A program made the position numbers and the translations under genes. From positions 39,384 to 103,383 of the forward strand of contig DELI01000026.1 in NCBI GenBank assembly GCA_002354335.1: DNA of 64,000 bases. Reading direction: 5' to 3'. Positions 53,913-62,900 of this stretch are shown here, piece after piece. The notes below the pieces were generated by a model. That model saw only the letters and a program-made list of their open reading frames with translations. It was not told where the DNA came from and searched no databases. Numbering within the stretch: position 1 is the stretch's first letter; every line of letters starts with the position of its first letter. This DNA comes from Sphingobacterium sp. UBA2700. Lineage in GTDB: Bacteria > Bacteroidota > Bacteroidia > Sphingobacteriales > Sphingobacteriaceae.

Positions 53913-54818
53913 TTATTGCCTATGATCTGTATAACGGATGGTAGGCAATAAATTTAAAAGACGCTCATAATCCGCAAGCCCCAGCTTTTCCATAGCAGGT
54001 ATTGCTTCTTTCAATTCTGAGAACTGTGCCTCGGTACGAATCCCTACCACGACACTCTTCACCGCCTCTTGCAACAATGGATACTTAAGTGCAATGGCTA
54101 ATGCCGGCACGGCTAAATCCTTTGCTAATGCACTTACCCCATCTTGTGCTGCTTTCACCTCCGCTGCAGTAAACTCCAAATATTTCTTAACTGGTTTGTC
54201 GATCAACAGGCCTTGCGCCAAAGCACCACGCACAAAAACTGCAACTTGCGCTTCATTTAAGCGATTTAAATACTCCTCAGGACGTCTATCCAACAAAGAG
54301 TACTGCATCAAGTTTGAGGAGATATTTGTATCCTCCGCATATTTTAAAAATACATTGGGGCGTATGGAAGATATGCCGTAGGCTTTGATCTTCCCTTGTT
54401 CTTTCAAGAGCTCAAAAGCTTCAACAATTTCGTCAAAAGGATCGTCAATGGTGCCGCCATGTAACTGGTAGTTATCAATGTAATCTGTCTGCAGATTGCG
54501 AAGGCTCATTTCAACAGCACCCAATATATACGATTTCGAAGGAGCCCAATCCCAACCTGATCCATCCGCGCGCCATTGATTGCCGACCTTCGACGCAATA
54601 GTCCAAGCGGAACGGTTCTTCTTGGTAATCTCTCCAATCAACTTCTCATTCTCGCCCTTGTCATACATGTCCGCCGTATCTATATAGTTGATGCCAAGCT
54701 CGAGTGCCTGATCCAATATAGTACTGGCCAATTTCTTGTCTTTGAAATCCAAAGACATAGCACCTAAGGATAGTTCCGGAATTTGTATGTCGGTATGCCT
54801 AAGATTAGATTGATTCAT
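53913..54818 (-). CDS. Aldo/keto reductase
   Basis: The 301-residue NADP-dependent oxidoreductase of the AKR superfamily has the TIM-barrel tetrad in order: Asp and Tyr in DTADMYDKGENE near residue 48, Lys in IASKVGN near residue 78, and His in DNYQLHGG near residue 119. The SSLMQYSLLDRR-like and VVGIRT segments match the general-stress AKR group. Substrate unknown. It is translated after an FKBP gene with a 14-nt overlap, in an operon that begins with a glycosyltransferase. Confidence 0.93.
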   Translation of the reverse strand: MNQSNLRHTDIQIPELSLGAMSLDFKDKKLASTILDQALELGINYIDTADMYDKGENEKLIGEITKKNRSAWTIASKVGNQWRADGSGWDWAPSKSYILGAVEMSLRNLQTDYIDNYQLHGGTIDDPFDEIVEAFELLKEQGKIKAYGISSIRPNVFLKYAEDTNISSNLMQYSLLDRRPEEYLNRLNEAQVAVFVRGALAQGLLIDKPVKKYLEFTAAEVKAAQDGVSALAKDLAVPALAIALKYPLLQEAVKSVVVGIRTEAQFSELKEAIPAMEKLGLADYERLLNLLPTIRYTDHRQ

Positions 54819-55479
54819 GAGGTTCCTCGCTTATAATTTTTAATAATTCAACTTCGAATATTAAAGTGCTGTAAGCAGGAATAGGTCCGCTACTGCGTTC
54901 ACCATACCCCAAATCATAAGGAATGACGAAACGAGTCTTCCCTCCTACTTTCATCGTTGGAATTCCGATAATCCAACCGGGTATCGTTCTGCCAATCTCA
55001 ATATCCAGGGGTTCCTTGCGTTCATAGCTATTATCGAAAACAGTACCATCCACAAGTGTCCCTTTATAATGAACAACAACCATATCATTTGGTTTGGGAT
55101 GTAAGCCGGTTCCTTCTTGAATGACCTGATATTGCAAGCCCTCTTCGGTCGTGATGACGCCGGGCTTCTTTTTGTTCTGATCTAAATATGCTTGTGAAGC
55201 CGCTTTGGTTTTAGCAATCTTTTCCTCAGCAATTCGGTTTAGACCAGCGCGTATAATATCATTTGTTTGAGACTCCGTAAATCGTTGATCCTTTTTTTCT
55301 AGTGCTTGCTTTATCGCTTTTGCCAACACATCTTGATTGACCTTGAAATCCAGTTGTTTTAAATTCCTGCCGACATCCAAGCCCAAAGCATAGCTCAATG
55401 AATCATTTGCAGTTTTTAAAGATTGTGCGGAACTGTTTAGTGCGAAACAGATGGATAAAAATCCAAGTATTAATCTCAT
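54805..55479 (-). CDS. Exported FKBP-type peptidyl-prolyl isomerase
   Basis: The 224-residue protein has a signal peptide (residues 1-18, ending NSSAQ). An N-terminal helical dimerisation region (about 25-100) precedes an FKBP domain (about 112-218) with VVHYKGTLVDGTVFDNSY, GRTIPGWIIGI and FVIPYDLGYGER, the active-site set of Mip/FkpA-type isomerases. It should act on folding proteins in the periplasm. It starts 2 nt after a glycosyltransferase gene and overlaps the AKR gene by 14 nt, so all three are coupled. Confidence 0.95.
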   Translation of the reverse strand: MRLILGFLSICFALNSSAQSLKTANDSLSYALGLDVGRNLKQLDFKVNQDVLAKAIKQALEKKDQRFTESQTNDIIRAGLNRIAEEKIAKTKAASQAYLDQNKKKPGVITTEEGLQYQVIQEGTGLHPKPNDMVVVHYKGTLVDGTVFDNSYERKEPLDIEIGRTIPGWIIGIPTMKVGGKTRFVIPYDLGYGERSSGPIPAYSTLIFEVELLKIISEEPHESI

Positions 55480-55481
55480 TC

Positions 55482-56468
55482 TTAGCTGTGTTTTTTTATG
55501 ATCTTCTCCACAATATCAGCAGTACAGTCTGGGTAATCGACAGTAACTCTAGACTTGGCATTTAGCCATGCCTCCATATCATACTCGTATTTCTTCTTTA
55601 AAGACTTGATGACCGGAACGCCGATTTCCTCTAATGAGGCGGCATTCAAATGCTGCTCATATTGGTTCTTCATAGGTATAACCAATAATTTCTTACCCAA
55701 ATATAAGGCTTCGGCCGGGGTTTCAAAGCCTGCACCACATAAAATACCCGATGCACTCGCCATACTTTGCACAAAAGCATCGCTATTGATGGGATTTATA
55801 GAAACATTTTTTTGCTTGAAAGGTCTTTTATTATGCTTAGAATACACTTCCCACTTGATATCAGGAAAACGTGTCAATTGTTTGATCAGATGCGCATCAT
55901 CGTAAGAAGGCAAATAGACGGTATAATGTCCATTATCGACCGGATCCAATTGCCGTACCGATTGTCGGATCACCGGCGTAAAGATATGGCTAGCATAGGA
56001 CTTGAAATGGAAGCCGTAGGAATGGGTAGAAGGCGCATAATTTTTCATAATGAACTTTCCTAACATATCGGTTTCTTCGGGCTTCGGGCTTGCCGGATCG
56101 AATGCGCCAATTTGATGGCTAAGTCCAATGCAGGGCTTTTCCTTGAAATAACAGCCCCAAGCTGAAATCGGCTCGAAATCATTAATCACCAAGTCATAGT
56201 CCTCAACCGGAACTGAATTGACCTCTTTGACAAATTTACGAACCGTCGAAGCCATAAAAGTCTTCCATAAGTCGACTCCCCCGGATTTACCGAAGATAAA
56301 GCTTAAACCATGGTATCGATATTTGACTTCGAAAGGTAGTTGAATATCCGCTTGGATACCACTTACCAAGACATCCACTTGTCCGTGGGCTTGCAGGCAG
56401 GGAATAACGTCAATTGCCCTTGTTAAATGTCCATTTCCTGTACCCTGTACAGCATACAAAATTTTCAT
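55482..56468 (-). CDS. Glycosyltransferase (GT-B fold, Glyco_trans_1_3-like)
   Basis: The 328-residue protein opens with KILYAVQGTGNGHLTRA, the glycine-rich loop of GT-B enzymes of the MurG/UDP-glycosyltransferase type. The C-terminal half has SGILCGAGFETPAEALYLGKKLL near residue 240, the nucleotide-sugar pocket with conserved Glu and Ala. It is cytoplasmic and probably works on a lipid or envelope glycan; donor and acceptor are unknown. It heads the three-gene operon with the FKBP and AKR genes. Confidence 0.85.
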   Translation of the reverse strand: MKILYAVQGTGNGHLTRAIDVIPCLQAHGQVDVLVSGIQADIQLPFEVKYRYHGLSFIFGKSGGVDLWKTFMASTVRKFVKEVNSVPVEDYDLVINDFEPISAWGCYFKEKPCIGLSHQIGAFDPASPKPEETDMLGKFIMKNYAPSTHSYGFHFKSYASHIFTPVIRQSVRQLDPVDNGHYTVYLPSYDDAHLIKQLTRFPDIKWEVYSKHNKRPFKQKNVSINPINSDAFVQSMASASGILCGAGFETPAEALYLGKKLLVIPMKNQYEQHLNAASLEEIGVPVIKSLKKKYEYDMEAWLNAKSRVTVDYPDCTADIVEKIIKKHS

Positions 56469-56578
56469 CTACAGCTTGATTGAACCTCAAAGTAACGAAA
56501 AACGATTAATAACTTATCATTAAATTCATTATTCTTTTATTAAACATCGTTATATTTCGATAGCTAGATGTTCGAACA

Positions 56579-57520
56579 ATGAAAATGCTATTTCCAGCAG
56601 TTCTGTTAATTCTTTTCGCGACGTCCTTGCAATCCTGGGGCTTTTTTGCGCATCGTACTATAAATAAGCATGCTACGTATTCTCTGCCCGCAGACCTGGC
56701 GCCATTCTTCAAAAAACACCGCTATGCCATCACTGAAAAATCCATCAACGCCGACAAGCGGGTATATATAGACAGTGCAGAATCGACCCGACACTTTATT
56801 GACTTGGATCGGTATGAAGATTTGTCTGACTCATTAGAAGTACCCTGGTTCAAACTAAATAAACGGCTTCAACAGCACGATCTACTAAAGCGAGGGATTA
56901 TCCCCTGGCAAATCGATTTGACTTACAGAAAGCTTCTAAAAGCTTTCCATCAGAAAAATACGCACGCTATTATTCGACATGCGGCGGATTTGGGGCATTA
57001 TGCCTCCGATGCACACGTCCCGCTGCATACCACAAGCAATTATAATGGACAACTAAATGGGCAAGTTGGAATACACGCCCTTTGGGAGACACGTTTGCCA
57101 GAACATTTTATGGACTCCTATCAGCTTTATGTTGGAAAACCCGTGTATATTGATAATGTGGTCGAATTCGCTTGGAATGCCGTACATGAAAGTCATGCGC
57201 TGTTAGATTCCGTTTTTGAATTAGAGCGAAAAGTGAGCAATAGTATGCCTTTACAGCACCGGACAAACTATGTCTTAAGGAATAATCGGTTAATGTTGAA
57301 CTATAGTGATGAGTTTTGCGAACGGTATCATCGAGCCATGAATGGTATGGTCGAGCGGAGAATACGTAAGGCGATACATGCGACCGCGTCGCTCTGGTAT
57401 TCGGCATGGATTGACGCGGGACAGCCTAACCTGAGCAAACTGGAAGCCTTTGTTCCAGAGAAAAAGGATCCCATTCCGTATCAGCGACTTATGCCGAAAG
57501 GCCGAGAAGAGTGGCATTAA
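56579..57520 (+). CDS. S1/P1-type zinc nuclease or phospholipase-C-like protein
   Basis: The 313-residue exported protein has a signal peptide cleaved just before Trp20. The mature N-terminus WGFFAH, with His at position 6, matches the zinc-binding start of P1 nuclease. Further ligands are likely in SAESTRHFIDLD near residue 67 and RHAADLGHYASDAHVPLH near residue 138, with His in NGQVGIHALWE. The family covers S1/P1 nucleases and zinc phospholipase C; the layout favours S1/P1. It acts outside the cytoplasm on single-stranded nucleic acid or phosphoesters. Confidence 0.85.
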   Translation: MKMLFPAVLLILFATSLQSWGFFAHRTINKHATYSLPADLAPFFKKHRYAITEKSINADKRVYIDSAESTRHFIDLDRYEDLSDSLEVPWFKLNKRLQQHDLLKRGIIPWQIDLTYRKLLKAFHQKNTHAIIRHAADLGHYASDAHVPLHTTSNYNGQLNGQVGIHALWETRLPEHFMDSYQLYVGKPVYIDNVVEFAWNAVHESHALLDSVFELERKVSNSMPLQHRTNYVLRNNRLMLNYSDEFCERYHRAMNGMVERRIRKAIHATASLWYSAWIDAGQPNLSKLEAFVPEKKDPIPYQRLMPKGREEWH

Positions 57521-57523
57521 CGC

Positions 57524-57553
57524 TTTGCGATACCCAGTTTTTATTTACCTTTG
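57524..57553 (+). promoter_or_regulatory. Bacteroidota promoter (TTTG-N18-TACCTTTG) of the TonB receptor gene
   Basis: A -33 TTTG lies at 57524-57527 and a -7 box TACCTTTG at 57546-57553, with an 18-nt spacer close to consensus. The ATG at 57569 follows 15 nt later. It overlaps the TTG at 57551 that would extend the reading frame. Confidence 0.7.
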
Positions 57554-57568
57554 AGAAATTTTTTTTCT

Positions 57569-59437
57569 ATGTTATCGAAGAAACTTTTACTATTCTTTAG
57601 TATGGCACCAAACTTCTTATTAGCCCAACAGAATGACACAACCCAATTAAAAGAAGTCATTATTCAAGAGAACAGACTATTAATTCCTTTTGATCAACGC
57701 AATAGAAATATCCAAATCATCAGTCAGGAGGAAATCCAGGCCTTGCCTAGCTCAAGCATCAACGAAGTATTGCGCTATGCCGCGGGCGTTGATATTCGCC
57801 AGCGGGGCCCCTTCGGCACGCAGGCCGATATCGGAATCGACGGAGGTAGCTTCGATCAAACTCTAATATTAATTAATGGCGTTAAACTGTCAGATCCACA
57901 AACGGGACACCATATGCTCAATTTGCCGGTTCCACTATCCGAAATTCAGCGAATTGAAGTATTGAGAGGCCCCGTATCGCGCATTTACGGAATCAATGGA
58001 TTAACAGGCGCAGTTAATATCGTAACGAAACAAGCCGAAGCCAACAGTGTGTTCGTGCAGGTCAATGGAGGCAGTTCCTTTAAGAAAGTTGAAGAGGAAG
58101 CTGGAAAAGATGGTATCTACTACGCGAATGGCATCCAAATTGGCGGATCTATTGTCAGAAAGGCACATCAACATCAACTCTATTTTGGGAAAGAGCATAG
58201 CAACGGGCAGCGTTATAACAGTGCTTCCGACAATGAAAAACTGTACTATCAAAATCAGATCAATATTGCCCCCGATCATCGGATTCAGATGATGGCCGGA
58301 TATATCAATAACGAATTTGGTGCTAGTGGATATTATGCAGCACCTGGCGATAAGGAGTCTGAGGAACTGGTAGAGACTGTGATCTCGAGCATTTCATCAC
58401 ATCATCAATTAAATAAATGGTATCTAAGTCCTCGGATCAGCCATCGTTATAATGAAGACGATTACCGATATTTTCGCAACGATCTGAGCAAAGGCCGCAG
58501 CAAGCATTATACCCAGACCTTAAGTACGGAATTGCACGCGCGCTACCAAACATCTTTAGGCGATTTAGGAATCGGAGCTGAGGCTCGATTTGAAGATATC
58601 AGCAGTTCCAATATCGGCAAGCACAGCAGGGAGAATTATGGAATCTTTACGGAATTTAGAACCACCAAATTCGACCGATTCGATATCAATATCGGCGCCT
58701 ATTTAAACTACAATAGCGATTATAACTGGGAAGTATTCCCGGGTATCGACATCGGCTTCCATGCAACGGAGAATCTGCGCCTAACTCTGAACAGCGGAAC
58801 CAGCCAGCGAATTCCAACCTTTACGGATTTATATCTCAATCAGCGTCCCGGAAACATCGGAAACCCTGATCTGAAAAGCGAGTCCGCTTGGCAGAATGAG
58901 ATTGGTCTGCAATACAGCCGCAATAAGTTCACATTCCAAACAGGATACTTCTATCGAGATATCAGCCGATTTATCGACTGGCAAAGAGCGAGTACCGATG
59001 TACCCTATCAAGCTCAGAACTTAGGCAATAATAAAACACATGGTATTTATTCCAACCTAGGCTATAAAACAGCAATTGCAACAGATCAGCATATGATGTT
59101 TAACCTAGCATACAGCCATTTAAACCCATCCATCATCAACGATTATAAGAATACCATAATCAAATATGGAATCGAGAGCTTGAAGCATCAAGCGCAGGCA
59201 ACGCTGAGTTACGCCTTCAGAGAGTGGTCAATTACTTCGGCAAATCGATGGCTTGAACGCAGCTCGTCAAACTCCTACTTTGTTTCGGATTTGAGATTAG
59301 CATACGCCAAGAAGAATATTTCAATTTTTGCAGATATACAGAATATCTTTGATGAAAAGTACATTGAAGTGGGGGCTGTACCTATGCCTACGAGATGGGC
59401 CAATTTGGGACTAAGATATCAATGGGTTCAGCGTTAG
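57569..59437 (+). CDS. TonB-dependent receptor
   Basis: The 622-residue outer-membrane receptor has a signal peptide (about residues 1-20, LLAQQ). A likely TonB-box region is TQLKEVIIQENRL, followed by the plug (VLRYAAGVDIRQRGPFGTQ, then IGIDGGSFDQTLILINGV) and an antiparallel beta-barrel with alternating aromatics, ending in a Trp-Val-Gln-Arg terminus. The length, and the absence of a carboxypeptidase-like N-terminal extension, resemble small siderophore or vitamin receptors of the BtuB type rather than SusC. The start is the ATG at 57569 because a promoter box covers the upstream TTG. Substrate unknown. Confidence 0.92.
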   Translation: MLSKKLLLFFSMAPNFLLAQQNDTTQLKEVIIQENRLLIPFDQRNRNIQIISQEEIQALPSSSINEVLRYAAGVDIRQRGPFGTQADIGIDGGSFDQTLILINGVKLSDPQTGHHMLNLPVPLSEIQRIEVLRGPVSRIYGINGLTGAVNIVTKQAEANSVFVQVNGGSSFKKVEEEAGKDGIYYANGIQIGGSIVRKAHQHQLYFGKEHSNGQRYNSASDNEKLYYQNQINIAPDHRIQMMAGYINNEFGASGYYAAPGDKESEELVETVISSISSHHQLNKWYLSPRISHRYNEDDYRYFRNDLSKGRSKHYTQTLSTELHARYQTSLGDLGIGAEARFEDISSSNIGKHSRENYGIFTEFRTTKFDRFDINIGAYLNYNSDYNWEVFPGIDIGFHATENLRLTLNSGTSQRIPTFTDLYLNQRPGNIGNPDLKSESAWQNEIGLQYSRNKFTFQTGYFYRDISRFIDWQRASTDVPYQAQNLGNNKTHGIYSNLGYKTAIATDQHMMFNLAYSHLNPSIINDYKNTIIKYGIESLKHQAQATLSYAFREWSITSANRWLERSSSNSYFVSDLRLAYAKKNISIFADIQNIFDEKYIEVGAVPMPTRWANLGLRYQWVQR

Positions 59438-59447
59438 GAACTGTAAT

Positions 59448-59478
59448 AAAAAAGGGGATCGTTTGGATCCCCTTTTCT
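59448..59478. terminator. Bidirectional terminator between the TonB receptor and trxA
   Basis: Arms 59450-59460 and 59466-59476 (aaaaggggatc and complement) are perfect with a 5-nt loop, flanked by A- and T-rich runs on both sides. Confidence 0.9.
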
Positions 59479-59501
59479 ATGCATCAAAACGATGATAATG
59501 A

Positions 59502-59819
59502 TTATAATTGTTTGTCTAATTTCTCTGCTAGAACTGATTTAGGTACTGCACCGATTTGTTTGTCAACAATCTCACCGTTCTTGAAGAACAATAATGCAGG
59601 GATATTACGGATTCCGTAACGTACGGAAATATCCGGGTTATTATCCACATTTACTTTACCTACTACTGCTTTTCCTTCGTATTCAGTAGCAATCTCGTCC
59701 ACTAATGGACCAACCATACGACATGGACCACACCATTCAGCCCAAAAATCGATAAGCACTGGTTTATCTGATTTTAACACAACCTCTTCGAAGTTGCTGT
59801 CTGTAATTTCTAATGCCAT
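59502..59819 (-). CDS. trxA: Thioredoxin
   Basis: The 105-residue cytoplasmic thioredoxin has the active site Trp29-Cys-Gly-Pro-Cys33 in FWAEWCGPCRM, the cis-proline segment IRNIPALLFF near residue 73, and the C-terminal GAVPKSVLAEKLDK. It reduces protein disulfides with thioredoxin reductase. It is monocistronic, with a TATCTTTG box upstream and a terminator shared with the TonB receptor gene. dnaE lies upstream on the same strand and ends 103 nt before it. Confidence 0.97.
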   Translation of the reverse strand: MALEITDSNFEEVVLKSDKPVLIDFWAEWCGPCRMVGPLVDEIATEYEGKAVVGKVNVDNNPDISVRYGIRNIPALLFFKNGEIVDKQIGAVPKSVLAEKLDKQL

Positions 59820-59860
59820 ATTTATTTAATTAATTTATGTTTTATAGTTCTAAATATAAA

Positions 59861-59868
59861 CAAAGATA
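59861..59868 (-). promoter_or_regulatory. Bacteroidota -7 box (TATCTTTG) of trxA
   Basis: The plus strand reads caaagata, an exact TAnnTTTG match on the minus strand, 41 nt before the trxA ATG. No -33 partner was identified. Confidence 0.5.
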
Positions 59869-59922
59869 ATGAATACCCTTGTATTGCTATTTGTTCTGTG
59901 TTAACATTTTTTCTATCGCCTA

Positions 59923-62900
59923 TCAATTTAATCTATAATTCACGCCTTCCAGCGCTTCAATGCCTTCTAAAAACTCGTTTGTGATAAAGATTTTACGCTT
60001 TTTCACCGGCATTTCAATTGAAAGCTTATCCTGTTCGTCCATGATTTTGAACTTTAACTGACAATTAGCCTCCTGTCCTTCTACCTGCGTGCAGGAAATT
60101 AATTGATTTAAGGTGCTCATAAACTCCGTGTCCAAAACATGAAGCGGAAATTGAATCGTAAAGCTCTTCGCCATCTTCTCGCGAAGATCCGACAGTAGCT
60201 GAATATTCTTCAGCTCAAAGCCCCAGTTACCCACTTGCTTAAAGCGTTCTTGAACAAGCCCACGGATCTGTACGAAATATCCTTCCTGAAGATAGCCTTT
60301 GAACTTCACATAATCTTCACCGAAAACCATAATCTCATAGGAATCCCAGTAGTCCTCGATGATAAACGAGCCGAAAGGCTTCCCGGATTTCGCAACCCGA
60401 TGATTTGCCAACGCGATGATGCCTCCTAAAACGACCTCTTTATTCTTGATTCTGTTGAAATCCAACAAGACCTCCTGATCCACTTCGGAAGCTTTCGCCT
60501 TATTTATTAACTGCAAGTCGGTCACATTGTTTGGACAAAAATGCTTCAGTTCAAACTTATAATTATCTAAAGGATGACTGGTCAGATAAATACCGATCAC
60601 ATCCTTTTCGTATTTCAATTTCTCAATCAAACCCCATTGCGGACAGGGCGTTAAACTAGGCTCCGGTAATTCGACCGCTCCCCCTGCTCCAAACAGGCTT
60701 ACTTGCGCCGAATTCTCATTCTCCCTGAATTTATGAGCAAATTTCAATGCCTTCTCTATACCGCTAGGGTTGTCCGAGTCGGAGTAAAAATATTGTGCAC
60801 GATGGGTATCGGAGAACGAGTCAAACCCTCCTCCGTATGCCAGACTTTCGAAGGCCTTCTTATTGATCATTCGCAAATCGACACGCTTCGCCAAATCAAA
60901 GATCGACTTATAAGGCTCGCCCTGTCTGCTCTGCACAATCGTCTCTACGGCGCCTGCACCAACACCTTTTACTGCTCCCATTCCGAAGCGAATAGCTCCC
61001 TCTTCGTTTACTGTAAACTTATAGTGCGACTCATTGACATCTGGTCCTAAAACCGTTAAGCCCATTCTTCTACATTCTTCCATAAAGAAAGTGACCTGCT
61101 TGATATCGTTCATGTTGTTCGATAATACTGCAGCCATATATTCCGCCGGGTAATGCGCTTTTAAAAAGGCCGTTTGATAGGCGATCCATGCATAACAAGT
61201 TGAGTGCGATTTATTGAAGGCGTAAGAGGCGAAGGCTTCCCAGTCGGTCCATATCTTCTCCAGCACCTTCGGGTTATGCCCTTTTTCTGCTGCCTGATCG
61301 ATGAACTTAGGCTTCATCTTGTCCAAGACAGCCTTTTGTTTCTTACCCATCGCCTTACGCAAAACGTCGGCATCACCTTTCGAGAAACCGGCTAACTTTT
61401 GCGATAAAAGCATTACCTGCTCCTGATATACGGTAATACCATAGGTTTCCGCTAAGTATTCCTCGCAGGCATCCACATCGTAAGTGATAGGCTCTATACC
61501 ATGCTTACGCTTAATAAAGGAAGGGATATATTCCATCGGTCCCGGACGATATAATGCGTTCATGGCAATTAAATCGGCAAAGACGGTGGGCTTCAGTTCC
61601 TTCATGTATTTCTGCATACCCGGCGACTCGTATTGGAAGATACCAATGGTTTCACCACGTTGGAAAAGCTCATAGGTCAACGTGTCTTCAATATCAAAAG
61701 CTTCCGGATCCAGATCGATGCCATGGCGCAACTTGACATTCTGCACGGTATCTTTGATCAAAGTCAGGGTCTTTAAGCCTAGGAAGTCCATCTTTAACAG
61801 ACCTGCACTCTCTACCACAGAGTTATCATACTGGGTGACGTAGAGGTCGGAATCTTTCGCCAATGAAACCGGAACAAAGTTGGTAATATCATCAGGCGTA
61901 ATAATAACCCCACAGGCGTGAATACCTGTATTCCGCATGGAGCCTTCCAGGACTCTAGCCTGCTTAATGGTTTCGGCCTCTAATCCCGCTCCATCCGCTA
62001 AGCCTTTCAATCGGTTGACCGCCTCTAATTCCTCACTTCGAAGCACTTCTTTTAGTGCTTTATCTTCCATATTGAAGATTTTGCTCAGCTTTAAGTTTGG
62101 AATCAACTTGGCAATCTCGTTGGCATCCGCCAAAGGAAGATCCAGCACACGTGCGGTATCCTTGATGGAGGATTTTGCAGCCATCGTACCATAGGTGATA
62201 ATTTGAGCAACTTGAGAAGACCCATACTTATCAATTACATATTGCATTACGCGTCCACGCCCTTCGTCATCAAAGTCGATATCGATATCGGGCATGGATA
62301 CACGGTCGGGATTTAAGAAACGCTCGAATAGTAAGTCGTATTTGATGGGGTCGATATTTGTAATTCCAAGGCAATAGGCAACGGCTGAACCTGCTGCCGA
62401 ACCACGCCCGGGACCTACCGAAACCCCCATATTTCTTGCCTCAGCGATAAAGTCTTGTACAATCAAGAAATAACCCGGGTAACCCGTTTTTTCGATCGTT
62501 GCCAATTCAAAGTCTAAGCGCTCGCGGATATCGTCGGTAATCTCAGGATATCGTTTCGCCGCTCCTTTGTAGGTCAAATCCTTCAGATAAGCATTCTCGC
62601 CTCGTTTGCCACCATCGACTTCATCTTCTGCGTGTTGAAACTCTTCAGGAATCTCAAACTTCGGAAGCAGGACCTCACGCGCAAGAACGTAAGTTTCTAC
62701 CTTATTTAAGATTTCGTCAATATTGATGATGGCTTCCGGTAAATCTTCGAATACTTTCTTCATCTCTTCAGCAGACTTGAAATAGTATTCCTGATTTGGC
62801 AATCCGAAGCGGAACCCCCTACCTCTTCCTTTCGGCGTCGATAGCTTCTCGCCATCCTTTACACAAAGTAAAATATCGTGTGCATGGGCATCCACTTTAT